Source of the DNA: Candidatus Brockarchaeota archaeon
Lineage (GTDB): Archaea; Thermoproteota; EX4484-205; JAAOZO01
Assembly: GCA_017601145.1 (NCBI GenBank)
Contig: JAFNIV010000008.1
Span: forward strand, 1-53,981
Direction: 5' to 3'
DNA: 53,981 nucleotides
Position 1 is the stretch's first letter, and each line of letters opens with the position of its first letter. Below are positions 25,696 to 36,971 of this stretch, piece after piece. The translations under genes were made by a program, and so were the position numbers. A model generated the notes under the pieces. That model did not search any database and had not been told where the DNA came from. It saw only the letters and a program-made list of their open reading frames with translations.

Positions 25696-26952
25696 TTAAC
25701 TTCCTTTACTCTTTGAAATAACACTCTCATACACTTCGAGAGTTTGTCTTGCGGCTGCCTGCCATGTGAAATACTTTAAAACTCTATTTCGTCCATTTTT
25801 CCCCCATTCCTTCATTCTTTTCTGGTCTTCTAGTGCGACTTCAATTCCCCATGCTATGTCTCGAGGATCATTTCCATTAATATGAACGCCATTTTGCTCT
25901 GGACCAGAGGGAATTACTTGTTCTCTAAAGCCAACTACACCATTAGCGCCAACGACTACTGGTTTTCCCATGGACATTGCCTCTAGACTTACGATTCCAA
26001 ACGGCTCATAAATGCTTGGAAAAACTGCTAAGTCACATGCAGCATAATGAAGAATCCTTTCCTCTTCTGGAACAAACTCAAATCGAACTATCAAATTTTT
26101 TGAAATCCCAAGTCGTTCTGATAGCTCCATTATAGAGTTTTGTTGTTCCCCCCTGCCAAGTATAACTAGCTTAGCTTTTGGATAATGTGAAATAACTTCA
26201 GGCATCGCTTGAACTAAGTTTACTACACCTTTAACCCATGTGAGCCTTCCTATGAACAAGAGCATAATATCGTCATCTTCAATGCCATACTTCTTTCTTA
26301 GCGCCTCAACTTTTTCTTGAGGAATTTTTGAAGGGTCATACTTTTCTGGATCAACACCATTCCAAACAACGGAAATTTTATTACTTGGCCATCCATGCCT
26401 TTCAAGATCTTCCTTCATAGCATGACTAACTGTAATAATCCAATCTGCGTGTTTTGCTGCTTCTAGTTCTAGATGTTTTATAGTTTGTGATCCATCTCCT
26501 GTTCTTCCCCATTCCGTTGAATGGACATGAAAAACAACAGGCTTGTTTTTCATCATGTTTTTTATAGTTATTCCAGAAATAGCGCTTAGCCAATCATGAA
26601 ATGCTACTACATCATGATTTTTACCTTCACTCTTTTCTACTAAGTTGATAAATTTAGCGGTTGAGAGAATGTTGTATATTAGTATATCATTAAAAAATTT
26701 TATTGCTGGCCCCCAATTAGTTATATCTTGGGTAAAGAATAAAGGGAATACATTAGCTATGTCTACGAGCAATGGCCTATGAACTTCAACTCCTTGAACA
26801 ACTTCTCTGGTTGGTAGGTTTCCAGGATTAATAGTAAAAACAGAAACATCATTTCCAGTTCTAATGTATTCTCTTGTTATGTATTCAGCGTATGTTCCAA
26901 GTCCACCAACTAACATTGGAGGATACTCCCATACAAAAAATGCAACTCTCAT
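25696..26952 (-). CDS. Glycogen/starch synthase-like glycosyltransferase (GT5/GT4)
   Basis: The 418-residue GT-B protein starts MRVAFFVWEYPPMLVGGLGTY, with the KxGGL-like donor loop. It has HDWLSAISG, VVWNGVDPEKYDP, LFIGRLTWVKGVVNLVQAM and the catalytic E-x7-E loop SIYEPFGIVSLEAMSMGKPVV. This is the type found in archaeal glycogen synthases. It would feed the polymer that the debranching-type enzyme at 13.7 kb trims. It leads the pair with the creatininase-like gene, which follows 33 bases downstream. Confidence 0.82.
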   Translation of the reverse strand: MRVAFFVWEYPPMLVGGLGTYAEYITREYIRTGNDVSVFTINPGNLPTREVVQGVEVHRPLLVDIANVFPLFFTQDITNWGPAIKFFNDILIYNILSTAKFINLVEKSEGKNHDVVAFHDWLSAISGITIKNMMKNKPVVFHVHSTEWGRTGDGSQTIKHLELEAAKHADWIITVSHAMKEDLERHGWPSNKISVVWNGVDPEKYDPSKIPQEKVEALRKKYGIEDDDIMLLFIGRLTWVKGVVNLVQAMPEVISHYPKAKLVILGRGEQQNSIMELSERLGISKNLIVRFEFVPEEERILHYAACDLAVFPSIYEPFGIVSLEAMSMGKPVVVGANGVVGFREQVIPSGPEQNGVHINGNDPRDIAWGIEVALEDQKRMKEWGKNGRNRVLKYFTWQAAARQTLEVYESVISKSKGS

Positions 26953-27047
26953 ATTTTTTCTTTTTTTTAATATAAAGTTATGTATTTAAATCTTTTTTAT
27001 TCAAACAAAGAAAAACTTTTAACTTCTTTTTAGCTTTATCACAGTTC

Positions 27048-27425
27048 ATGAAGGAGGAAATAATAACAAAGGAAGCACCAGAACCTATAGGCCCTTATTC
27101 CCAAGCAATTCGTGTTGAAAACCTAATATTTCTTTCTGGAATAATTCCAGTAAATCCAAAAACCGGAGAAGTAATAAATGGAGACATAAAACAGGCAACA
27201 GAACAAATTTTTAAGAACGCTTCTGCTATACTAAAGGCAGCAGGAGCTTCTCTTGAAAACGTAGTAAAAGTTACAGTATTCCTAAAAGATTTAAAAAACT
27301 TTGAAGAAATGAACAAAGTTTACTCAAATTGGTTCAAAAAGCCATACCCTGCAAGAACGACTGTTCAAGTCGCAGCTCTACCTAAGGAAGTAGACGTAGA
27401 GATGGATTTTATTGCAGAAATTTAA
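27048..27425 (+). CDS. ridA: RidA family enamine/imine deaminase
   Basis: The 125-residue protein has the YjgF/YER057c/UK114 signature: EAPEPIGPYSQAIRV, FLSGIIPVNPKTGEVI, VVKVTVFLKDL and the catalytic arginine in PARTTVQVAALP, ending VEMDFIAEI. RidA hydrolyses 2-aminoacrylate and related imines released by threonine/serine dehydratases. The convergent neighbour is exactly such an enzyme, 30 bases away. The ATG lies a leaderless distance from AAACTTTTAAC. Confidence 0.95.
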   Translation: MKEEIITKEAPEPIGPYSQAIRVENLIFLSGIIPVNPKTGEVINGDIKQATEQIFKNASAILKAAGASLENVVKVTVFLKDLKNFEEMNKVYSNWFKKPYPARTTVQVAALPKEVDVEMDFIAEI

Positions 27426-27454
27426 AAAATTTTAGTTTATTTTTAGCATGTAAG

Positions 27455-28672
27455 CTACGTTATTTCATAACTTAGACCTTTGTCCTTTAAGCATTTTCCC
27501 AGTTCTTCTAGGGTTTCACCTCTTATAACTTCTACTATTATTTCGACTGTCGCCATCGCAGGTGGAATCCAAGGCTCATTCCTCAAATGTATTAAGTCAA
27601 CAACATTAGCTTTAACCTTAGAGACACATTCTAAAACATTTCTCAGGCTACCAGGTCTGTCAGGGATTGTTACGACAAGACGAACCATTCTTCCTTCTTG
27701 CCTTAAGCTCTGTGTAATTACTCTAGCAAGTAAAAGAGGATTAACATTTCCTCCACTTATTATGGCTCCAACTTTTTTAGATTTAATATCTATTTTATTT
27801 GATAAAATTGCAGCCAAACTCGCAGCTCCTGCAGGTTCTGCCACCATCTTAGTTCTTTCAAGTAAGAGAAACATAGCAGCCATTATGATTTCATCATTTA
27901 CTGTTACAAAATCATCTACAACTTCTGTTGCTATTCTAAAGGTTAATTCACCAGGCCTCTTTACAGATATACCATCTGCTATTGAATAACCTCTCTTTGT
28001 ATCAATAATTCTTCTTTGTTTAAAGGACTCAGCAAAAGCAGGATAACTATCTGTTTGTACTCCTATTATCTTTACTTCTGGAGCTATTTTTTTTATTACA
28101 GTTCCAACTCCAGTTATTAGACCACCCCCTCCAACAGGGACAAAAAGATAGTCTAGGTTTTTTATCTCACTTAGAATCTCAAAAGCAATTGTTCCCTGAC
28201 CACTTATAACGTATTTATCATCAAAGGGATGAATTATTTTTACTTCTTTGTTTTTTGCATAATCTACTGCATAGGCATATGCATCATCGTATGTTTCTCC
28301 CGCCAGAATCACGTTTGCACCATAATTTTTTGTTGCTTCGACTTTGTTTGGATAAGCAAACTCTGGCATAAATATTGTAGACTTCATTCCAAGTATGTTT
28401 GCAGCAAGGGCAACTCCTTGAGCGTGATTTCCGGCTGAAGCGGCTACAACTTCATTCACACCCTCTCTTTTAGCTATAGTACAAGCGTTGAGAGCTCCTC
28501 TTACCTTAAAAGCTCCTGTTTTTTGAAGATTTTCAAGTTTAAGAAAAATTTCTGCTCCAGTTAACTTACTAAAGGATTCACTCCGTATTAATGGCGTCTT
28601 ATGTATAAAAGGAGATAATGCTTCTGTAGCGAGTCGTGATAAATTGAAGATTTCATCTAGAACATAACTCAT
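27455..28672 (-). CDS. ilvA: Threonine ammonia-lyase (PLP-dependent, with ACT domain)
   Basis: The 405-residue enzyme converts threonine to 2-oxobutanoate. The catalytic lysine lies in KTGAFKVRGA (about 51-60). AASAGNHAQGVA and the phosphate loop VPVGGGGLI are present. The C-terminal ACT domain (about 328-405: VRLVVTIPDRPGSLRNVLEC) suggests allosteric control. The architecture is that of the catabolic TdcB-like/IlvA short form. It overlaps the Orc1/Cdc6 gene by four bases and converges on ridA, a functional match. Confidence 0.93.
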   Translation of the reverse strand: MSYVLDEIFNLSRLATEALSPFIHKTPLIRSESFSKLTGAEIFLKLENLQKTGAFKVRGALNACTIAKREGVNEVVAASAGNHAQGVALAANILGMKSTIFMPEFAYPNKVEATKNYGANVILAGETYDDAYAYAVDYAKNKEVKIIHPFDDKYVISGQGTIAFEILSEIKNLDYLFVPVGGGGLITGVGTVIKKIAPEVKIIGVQTDSYPAFAESFKQRRIIDTKRGYSIADGISVKRPGELTFRIATEVVDDFVTVNDEIIMAAMFLLLERTKMVAEPAGAASLAAILSNKIDIKSKKVGAIISGGNVNPLLLARVITQSLRQEGRMVRLVVTIPDRPGSLRNVLECVSKVKANVVDLIHLRNEPWIPPAMATVEIIVEVIRGETLEELGKCLKDKGLSYEIT

Positions 28673-29802
28673 GTTAATGTATCATCTCTTTGTTTCATTA
28701 AGCTAATAAGTTTTGATGGTAAAAATAAACCAATATAGACATCTCCACCGAATTCAAGTAGATCAACGATCCCCTCAAGATTTAACCTATTCAAGTATTC
28801 CATAGTCTTTTGTTTCTCTTTTTTTAACCTGCTTAATAAACTACTAAGAGTTAAGTAAGAGATATCTTCTTCCTCGAAGACTTCTGCGAGAGCTAAGGCA
28901 AACTCCCTTAAATCTTCTGAAAAATTTGAAAACTCTGCAGCTTCTTGTTCTCCTTCAAGTTTTGCCAAGGAAAGTCTAATATGCTCTGAATTTATTTTAT
29001 TATTCCCTTCCCACTCAGCTTCCATTCCTGATATCAATAATAGTTCTAACCCATATCTCGCAGAACCATAACCAAATTTTGAGCTAATTCTACTAACAAA
29101 AATGAGTTCACTCTCATCTACTACTCCATCCTTAAATACTTCTTTTGCTCTTTTTCCAAGTATATCTTTAAGCTCACTCCAGCTGTATGGCTCAAACTTA
29201 GATTTTGTCCTCCAAACATAATTTCTTATCCAGCTTTCTTCAAACATCAATGTATAGTCACTGACACCGATAAAAATTATGAACAGCCTAGAATCGATAA
29301 TCTCTTGCTGTTTTAAGATATCATAGACTAATTTTAATTTTGACTTTTTCCTTATAGTATAACTGTCAAAATCATCTAAAGCAAGTATCAAATAACTTTC
29401 ATTATTTCTTAAATACTCCATAACGTTTTGGATCATTTCTGTTGCACTAAAGCCTCTTAACGAAACACTTGGCATTACACTTAAAGCAATAGCTTGAGCC
29501 AATGAAAAGTCAGATTTCATAAACCTACAGTTGATTATATTTGTAATGATTTTTATTCCTCTCTCACTTGCTATGTTACTAATAGCTCTGAAGAAGGCTC
29601 TAACTACAGAGGTTTTCCCAGTACCACTTGGGCCTTGAATCATTATTGCCCAGGGAATTTGCTTTTCTCTTTCTAGTAAAGGTGAGAAAATCTTTAAGAG
29701 TTCTTGTATATGTTGTTCTCTATGTGGCAACTCTAGTGGTAAGTAGGAGGGACTTAGCTTTGAAGCACCATCCACTTTGAATATTCTCCCCAATTTATTC
29801 AC
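28669..29802 (-). CDS. Orc1/Cdc6-type AAA+ initiator
   Basis: The 377-residue protein is of the archaeal Orc1/Cdc6 type. It has IMIQGPSGTGKTSVVRAF (Walker A), LALDDFDSY (Walker B, the second acidic residue displaced: DDFD instead of DE), a sensor-2-like SARYGLELLLISG segment, and a C-terminal winged helix (about 300-370). It may be an origin-binding initiator or a paralogue. No origin-box repeats were recognised in the 257 bases upstream. Its stop overlaps the start of the threonine ammonia-lyase gene. Confidence 0.75.
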   Translation of the reverse strand: MNKLGRIFKVDGASKLSPSYLPLELPHREQHIQELLKIFSPLLEREKQIPWAIMIQGPSGTGKTSVVRAFFRAISNIASERGIKIITNIINCRFMKSDFSLAQAIALSVMPSVSLRGFSATEMIQNVMEYLRNNESYLILALDDFDSYTIRKKSKLKLVYDILKQQEIIDSRLFIIFIGVSDYTLMFEESWIRNYVWRTKSKFEPYSWSELKDILGKRAKEVFKDGVVDESELIFVSRISSKFGYGSARYGLELLLISGMEAEWEGNNKINSEHIRLSLAKLEGEQEAAEFSNFSEDLREFALALAEVFEEEDISYLTLSSLLSRLKKEKQKTMEYLNRLNLEGIVDLLEFGGDVYIGLFLPSKLISLMKQRDDTLT

Positions 29803-30059
29803 TTTAAGTTATTAAGGTTGGAGTTTATTACTTTTACTATAAATTCTAGAAAAACTAAGTCAGCGATCGTATTTTTATTTAAGCAAGAAGAATTTTTGTG
29901 TCTAAGAAGTTAAGCAATTTGCTACTAGAAAAATCCTAAGCCTCATGAATCTACTTTTGGCATTCTCCACGAATAAGTCCGGATTCTTAGTTTTTCGAGG
30001 CTGAGCAGCTCATTCGAGTTCTGAGCTGTGTAATAACAGAATTCGTTCTCTAGTTTAGC
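29803..30059. other. Intergenic region upstream of orc1/cdc6 with IS-like hairpin C
   Basis: The region holds the Orc1/Cdc6 promoter and a solitary hairpin at 29959-29990. On the minus strand AAGAATCC pairs with GGACTTATTC, followed by GTGGAGAATGCC, related to hairpins A and B. No long repeats suggesting an origin were seen. Confidence 0.4.
29959..29990 (-). repeat. IS200/IS605-like right-end hairpin C
   Basis: On the minus strand GAATCCGGACTTATTC is followed by GTGGAGAATGCC. It shares layout with hairpins A (6217) and B (39241): a short GAAT...ATTC stem, then a purine-rich GGAGAATG tail. It is the most diverged of the three. Confidence 0.35.
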
Positions 30060-30737
30060 CTAGCTGAATCTTCTTTTCGCCTCACTTATTATTTCATAGA
30101 ATGAACTCGTCCCAATTATATTTGCTCCTGCATCTAAGAAACTTAAAAGCACATCTAATGTTTTTATACCTCCTGAAGCTTTTATTCCAGCTTTGTTCCC
30201 AATTGCACTTTTTATAAGCCTTATATCTTCAATCTTAGTTGGTCTTGGGCCATAACCTGTTGAAGTCTTTATGTAGTCAACTCCAGAAGAAACGCATGAC
30301 TTACTTACTTCAATTATTTGATTTTCATTTAAATATCCAACTTCTATGATTGCCTTTACAACTTCAGCTCCATTTGCTTTTGCTTCTTCAACCACTTTCG
30401 AAGCCTCAATTGCTATTGCTTCATCACCATAGGAAAAGTAAGCCCCAAGATTTATTACATAGTCTATTTCATTTGCACCCATCTCAACTGCAGTCTTTAT
30501 CTCATATAATTTTGTACTTAGAGCATTGTACCCAAAAGGAAAAGCAACTACAGTACAAATTTTTGTGTTAGTATTTTTAAGTAGGCTATACGCAAGACTT
30601 ACGAAATAAGGAGAAACGCAAATTGACCTATATTCATCGTTTATTGCCTCATATGCAAATCTTTGAATTTCTTCTGCAGTTGTATTTGGCTTTAAGATCG
30701 CGGCATCAATAACTTTAGAAATACTTTTCCAGTTCAA
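30060..30737 (-). CDS. deoC: Deoxyribose-phosphate aldolase
   Basis: The 225-residue class I aldolase splits deoxyribose 5-phosphate into glyceraldehyde 3-phosphate and acetaldehyde. Visible are VVAFPFGY, EIDYVINLGA, the Schiff-base lysine in VDYIKTSTGYGP (about Lys158) and the second lysine in GIKASGGIKT. It is of normal archaeal length, transcribed alone, and complements the GAPDH/PGK genes by returning nucleoside sugar to glycolysis. Confidence 0.95.
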   Translation of the reverse strand: MNWKSISKVIDAAILKPNTTAEEIQRFAYEAINDEYRSICVSPYFVSLAYSLLKNTNTKICTVVAFPFGYNALSTKLYEIKTAVEMGANEIDYVINLGAYFSYGDEAIAIEASKVVEEAKANGAEVVKAIIEVGYLNENQIIEVSKSCVSSGVDYIKTSTGYGPRPTKIEDIRLIKSAIGNKAGIKASGGIKTLDVLLSFLDAGANIIGTSSFYEIISEAKRRFS

Positions 30738-30856
30738 CCTTAATCTTATAAAAGGTATTAACTAAATTCCTTTATTTAAATTTAACTTCTTTTAAAATAA
30801 AATATTAAAAAAAGAAGTTACAAATTTGTTTAGAATCCACTTAAGAACAACACTAT

Positions 30857-31321
30857 TTAAGGACTAAGCTTTAACTTTAGGTTACTAGTTTTAATTCTTG
30901 AAGTTACCTCTAGCACTCCATTGTTTAAATTTATCTTTCTTTTGTTCCAATTTAGAGGTAAGCCTACGAAAACCCTATACTTTTTCTTTCTTAATCTGAA
31001 AGTTAACCAAAAACCATCATAACTTATATGTTCTTCATCAATATGTTCTAGTGGAACAGAAACTATTACTCTGGCTACATTATTGTTAACGGTAATCTCA
31101 CTTAACTTTATTTTGTTATGAGAACTTAGTTTTCTTGATCTTACTGAAAGTGGCACGAAGAGCTTTATTCTCAGTATATATCCTGATCTTCCATTTCTTA
31201 TTATTTTTCCAGCATAGTAGGTTCCTTCTATTTTTCCTTGATCAATTTTTTGAAGAAGCCCACCTAAATCTGGATTTAACTTAAGAAATCTATTAAAGTT
31301 TTTTTCAAATTCTCCTTCCAT
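30857..31321 (-). CDS. Hsp20-like (alpha-crystallin domain) protein
   Basis: The 154-residue protein has an N-terminal segment, then a beta-sandwich resembling the alpha-crystallin domain (about 65-145). The late NGVLEVTSRI matches the GVLxV motif, followed by a short C-terminal tail KLKLSP. It lacks the classic A-x-x-x-n-G-V-L opening and the I-x-I/V tail, so the call is by fold pattern. If correct, it is a holdase chaperone. Confidence 0.5.
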   Translation of the reverse strand: MEGEFEKNFNRFLKLNPDLGGLLQKIDQGKIEGTYYAGKIIRNGRSGYILRIKLFVPLSVRSRKLSSHNKIKLSEITVNNNVARVIVSVPLEHIDEEHISYDGFWLTFRLRKKKYRVFVGLPLNWNKRKINLNNGVLEVTSRIKTSNLKLKLSP

Positions 31322-31699
31322 CTATACTTTTTATCTCGAAAGAGAGGGGTATAAAACTATTTCTCTTAAAAGTCAAGTTAATAGAAAGTTTAAAAATCGT
31401 GAAGATAAGGCATAAAAGAAAAAATAAAAATGTTTCTTAACTTTACTTGTTAAAAAGTAAAGTACAAGTAGTGCTTGCAAACTTTTAGACGAAAGAAACT
31501 TAATTCTTTAAAGAACAATAAGCGCATAATACTCTGAATTGTCTTATCAACTTTTATTACGAAACTTAAACTTTCGATAAAACGAATCTTGCAAGATTTT
31601 ATACCTTATGACTTAAGTTATAAAAAGTTCAACTTGTTTTCTCATTAAGTAAGGGTCTCCAAAGCTTTTTATAATCCTCGCTGTTACTATCAAAGCACG
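31322..31699. other. AT-rich intergenic region, promoters only
   Basis: The gap separates divergent Hsp20 and PIG-L genes. CTTTTTATAATCC (about 31664-31676) is a likely TATA box for the PIG-L gene, at a leaderless distance from ATG 31700. Nothing else was seen. Confidence 0.45.
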
Positions 31700-32371
31700 A
31701 TGGAAAGTATCCAGAGAGCGGAAATATTTGTAGCTCACCCGGATGATGAAATAATTGGGCTGGGTGGGGCTTTAAGCAAACTTAGGAGTACAGGAATTGA
31801 AATAAAAGTGATAATATTTCATCTTGGAGGAAAAAGCGTGAAGGGAGTTTATGATGAACAGGTTGGAATGGAAGTAAGAGAAAAGGAATTAGAACAAGTA
31901 TCAAAGTTTCTAAATTTTAATCATGAACATTGGGGTATCTCCGAAATAATAGACCGAAGAGCCATAGTTCGAAAGATAGTTCAAGAAATAAGGAGCTTTA
32001 AACCGAATATAATCTTTTCGCATTCACCTCAAGATAGGCATCATCTACATGTTGGTGTTTCATCTACTGTAACTGAAGCAGCTTGGCATGCTTCTCAGCT
32101 TTACTACCTAGATTTAGGTGATCCATGGAGAACAATGGATGTATATTATTTTGAAGTTTGGGACTTGTTTACACATCCTTCTTTAGTAGTAGATATAACA
32201 AACTACATGGAGAAAAAGAAAGAGGCTATGAGACTGTATAAGTCACAGTTAGCGGCGTTTCCAAGAATTCTAGATTATATAGAAGCCTTAGGAAAGGTTA
32301 GGGGTGTAGAGATTGGATGTGAGTATGGCGAAGCATTCTTAAGAGCTCCTGTTTTACCAAGGTATTTTTAG
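31700..32371 (+). CDS. PIG-L family (LmbE-like) deacetylase
   Basis: The 223-residue zinc-dependent deacetylase has the AHPDDEIIGLGG motif (His-Asp-Asp) near residues 12-23 and the late metal-ligand segment FSHSPQDRHHLHVGVS. Family members remove N-acetyl groups from GlcNAc-type sugars, for example GlcNAc-PI, chitobiose and bacillithiol precursors. In this window it could act with the sugar kinase and MurQ genes, but the loci are 5 kb apart. It is intracellular and a single gene. Confidence 0.88.
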   Translation: MESIQRAEIFVAHPDDEIIGLGGALSKLRSTGIEIKVIIFHLGGKSVKGVYDEQVGMEVREKELEQVSKFLNFNHEHWGISEIIDRRAIVRKIVQEIRSFKPNIIFSHSPQDRHHLHVGVSSTVTEAAWHASQLYYLDLGDPWRTMDVYYFEVWDLFTHPSLVVDITNYMEKKKEAMRLYKSQLAAFPRILDYIEALGKVRGVEIGCEYGEAFLRAPVLPRYF

Positions 32372-32435
32372 TTTAAAAAAATAACTTATCTTAGAATTTA
32401 AGTATTAACGGTTTTATTTAGTATGAAGTATTTTC

Positions 32436-33086
32436 TCACTCTATTTTTTGTAAAATAGAAGCTATGGCAGCAGTTCCAGAGACCTTAGCTGAGACCACGG
32501 AAGGGGCAGAAACGATAAGAATTAAGTTATCTTCATTAAGCCCTAACTTTTTTAGTTGATAATAGTCATGAAGCGATTGTTTAATTAGATCATCTATTAC
32601 GAAAGGAACCTCGATTTTGTCTTTGCTGTAAATACAGAGCGTAGCACCTGTACCCCCAAACCTTACCACTAAGTCTCTTATCTCAAGAGGTTTAAACTTT
32701 TCTTTCTCTAAGCCTTTTATAATAAAGGCTACATCGTAAGCATCAACACTAAGGTATTCTAGCTCTACTTCGAATGGACCATCTATATTTTCTCTTAACT
32801 TTTTATTAATTTCTATTCCAACTCCCCTTAATCTAATTCCGCGATATGTTATCGAAATTAAGTGATTTAGATTAAGCCTAGTAAGCAAACTTCGTATAGC
32901 ACCACCTCCAAGTCCAAGCAGGCTTGACAATTTTTCTCTAGAAATTGGTTTTTCTCTATCCAATTCAAGCATAGCTAAAACTACATGACCTATGTGGAAT
33001 GATTTTGGGCGAATTTCATCCTCTTCTATAACTTTTGCAAGTATTTTTAAGGCATCTTCTAGTTTCAACGTTTTATGCAAACTCAC
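32436..33086 (-). CDS. DUF4443-type putative transcriptional regulator
   Basis: The 216-residue protein has an N-terminal winged helix (about 20-75: HIGHVVLAMLELDREKPISR, GGGAIRSLLTRLNLNHLI) followed by an alpha/beta ligand-type domain with VRFGGTGATLCIYSKDK (about 125-142) and ending SAKVSGTAAIASILQKI. This resembles archaeal DUF4443 regulators. The effector and targets are unknown. Confidence 0.65.
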   Translation of the reverse strand: MSLHKTLKLEDALKILAKVIEEDEIRPKSFHIGHVVLAMLELDREKPISREKLSSLLGLGGGAIRSLLTRLNLNHLISITYRGIRLRGVGIEINKKLRENIDGPFEVELEYLSVDAYDVAFIIKGLEKEKFKPLEIRDLVVRFGGTGATLCIYSKDKIEVPFVIDDLIKQSLHDYYQLKKLGLNEDNLILIVSAPSVVSAKVSGTAAIASILQKIE

Positions 33087-33304
33087 CGTTGGCTGAAAAA
33101 AGGTAATTTATTAGGCTAAAAACATGCAGTATCCAATCTAAATATCTTTTAAAAGCTTCAGTAAATGTAAAGTTGAGGGTTTTTAAATTCATTTTTCTAT
33201 AATGAGAATATTAACACCTTTTTTTATAAGCTTTTCGCTTTAGATTTGAGACCTCAAAAACTTTTAAGTTGACTCTTTATGACTTGAAACTGAGAAAACT
33301 TAAG

Positions 33305-33801
33305 ATGAAAATAGGGGTAATAAGCGATTCTCATGACAACTTGCCTATGATAAGAAGAGCAGTTTCAAGATTAAACTCCGAAGAAAGACTAGAGTATGTA
33401 TTTCATGCAGGAGACATAATTAGTCCATTTGCTGCAAAAGAGTTTTTAAGTCTTAAATACCCTGTTTTCTTCACTTTCGGAAACAATGATGGAGAAAGAT
33501 TAATGCTAAAAGATATTCTTGTATCTAGTAGCAAAGGTAAGCTACTCTGGCCAAAGATAACAATTGAACTAGAAAAGTACAAAATAGCACTTTTACATGG
33601 TGAAGACGAGAGTGTTGTAGAAGCATTAGCTAAAAGTGGAATTTATGATGTTGTTATTTATGGCCATTGGCATAAAGTAGTTAGTAGGCTAGTTAACAAT
33701 ACCCTGATTATCAATCCTGGAGAACTTTGTGGCTATCTAACTGGTAAGTCAACTTTAGCCATAGTTGACTTAGAAACAAAAAGCGCAGAGATATTAGAAC
33801 T

Positions 33802-33805
<4 letters not shown>
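33305..33805 (+). CDS. MJ0936-type phosphodiesterase (YfcE-like)
   Basis: The 166-residue calcineurin-like phosphoesterase has all metal motifs: ISDSHDN (7-13), HAGDI, FGNNDG, LLHGE and YGHWHK. The family hydrolyses phosphodiesters such as bis-pNPP, and its natural substrate is not settled. ATG 33305 is preferred over the earlier in-frame start at 33269, which lies directly on the TATA-like CTTTTAAGTT. The next gene starts within its stop (ATGA overlap). Confidence 0.88.
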
Positions 33806-35684
<1,879 letters not shown>

Positions 35685-36902
35685 ATGGAAAAGAGGTTTA
35701 AGACTTTAGATGATCTAGATGCGAAAAATAAAACAGTTCTTGTGCGAGTTGATATAAATAGCCCACTCGACCCAGAGACGAAAAAAATTATAGATGACAG
35801 TAGGATAAGGTTACACGCATCTACGATTGATGAACTTGCATCCAAAGATGCAAAAGTTGTTATTTTGGCACACCAAGGACGACCAGGAGATCCTGATTTC
35901 TCGAGTTTAAATTCACATGCAACTATTTTACAAAACTACGTAAAAGCAAAAGTGAAGTTTGTAAACGATGTTATTGGTGAAAAAGCAATTTCATCAATAA
36001 AAGCTTTAAACCCTGGAGAGATCTTGATGTTAGAAAACGTAAGAACAATTCCAGAAGAAATGAAAGATCTTCCACCTGAGCAACATGCAAAAGGAAAATT
36101 AGTAAAGACGCTATCTGAAGTTTCAGATGCATTTGTTAACGATGCTTTCGCAGCAGCGCATAGAGCTCATGCGTCTATAGTTGGGTTTACTGCAGTCTTG
36201 CCCTCTTATGCAGGAAGAGTTATGGAAAAAGAAGTCTATGCCTTAGATAAAGTTTACAGTAATCCAGAAAAACCTTCAATTTATGTATTGGGTGGTGCTA
36301 AACCAAAGGAAACTTTCAAAGTTATAGAACATGTTGTCTCGAAGAATAAAGCAGATGAAGTTTTAGTAGGGGGGATGGTAAGTACTGTTTTCTTACATTG
36401 TGCAGGTTATGACATAGGCGAGAAAAATGTAAAAGAAATTGAAGAAAAAGGATTTGGGCAATTTTATGACAAAGTAAAGGAGATACTTGCAAAATATGAA
36501 GATAGACTAGTAATGCCCTATGATGTTGCTGTAGACTTAGACGGTAAACGAAAAGAGTTTCCAAGAGTAATGTTTCCGCCAGTAGGCTACATCAGAGACA
36601 TTGGTAAAGATACAGTAGAAATTTATTCAAAGATCTTGAAAGTAGCTAAATCAATAGTAATAAATGGCCCAATGGGTATGTTTGAAGACAAAAGGTTTTC
36701 ATTTGGTACAGTTGAATTGCTAAAGTCACTTAAGGGATCAAAAGCTTTCTCCGTTTTAGGGGGAGGACACTCTGTTGCAGCAGTCGAAAGCTATGGACTT
36801 TCAGAATTTGTTAGCTATATTAGCTCTGGGGGAGGTGCTATGATTTCTTTCCTTTCTGGAGAAAAGCTTCCAGGCATTGAAGCACTTGAAAAAGCAAAAT
36901 AA
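35685..36902 (+). CDS. pgk: Phosphoglycerate kinase
   Basis: The 405-residue kinase (from ATG 35685) has VRVDINSPLDP (N-domain substrate arginine and Asn), AHQGRPG, ENVRTIPEE, VNDAFAAAHRAHASIVGF, the hinge GGAKPKETF and the ATP-binding GGGHSVAA. An in-frame GTG at 35673 is the alternative start. The GTGA before the ATG serves as Shine-Dalgarno. It works with the divergent GAPDH. Confidence 0.95.
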   Translation: MEKRFKTLDDLDAKNKTVLVRVDINSPLDPETKKIIDDSRIRLHASTIDELASKDAKVVILAHQGRPGDPDFSSLNSHATILQNYVKAKVKFVNDVIGEKAISSIKALNPGEILMLENVRTIPEEMKDLPPEQHAKGKLVKTLSEVSDAFVNDAFAAAHRAHASIVGFTAVLPSYAGRVMEKEVYALDKVYSNPEKPSIYVLGGAKPKETFKVIEHVVSKNKADEVLVGGMVSTVFLHCAGYDIGEKNVKEIEEKGFGQFYDKVKEILAKYEDRLVMPYDVAVDLDGKRKEFPRVMFPPVGYIRDIGKDTVEIYSKILKVAKSIVINGPMGMFEDKRFSFGTVELLKSLKGSKAFSVLGGGHSVAAVESYGLSEFVSYISSGGGAMISFLSGEKLPGIEALEKAK

Positions 36903-36971
36903 TAAGCAACAGCTAAGTACTAAAAAATAGGAGTAAACTTTAATTAATCTTTTTTCATCATTAGTACTAAT

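Noticed and set aside
29803-30059. Replication origin beside orc1/cdc6
   Set aside because: No repeated origin-recognition boxes or long AT-only unwinding element distinct from the background could be seen.
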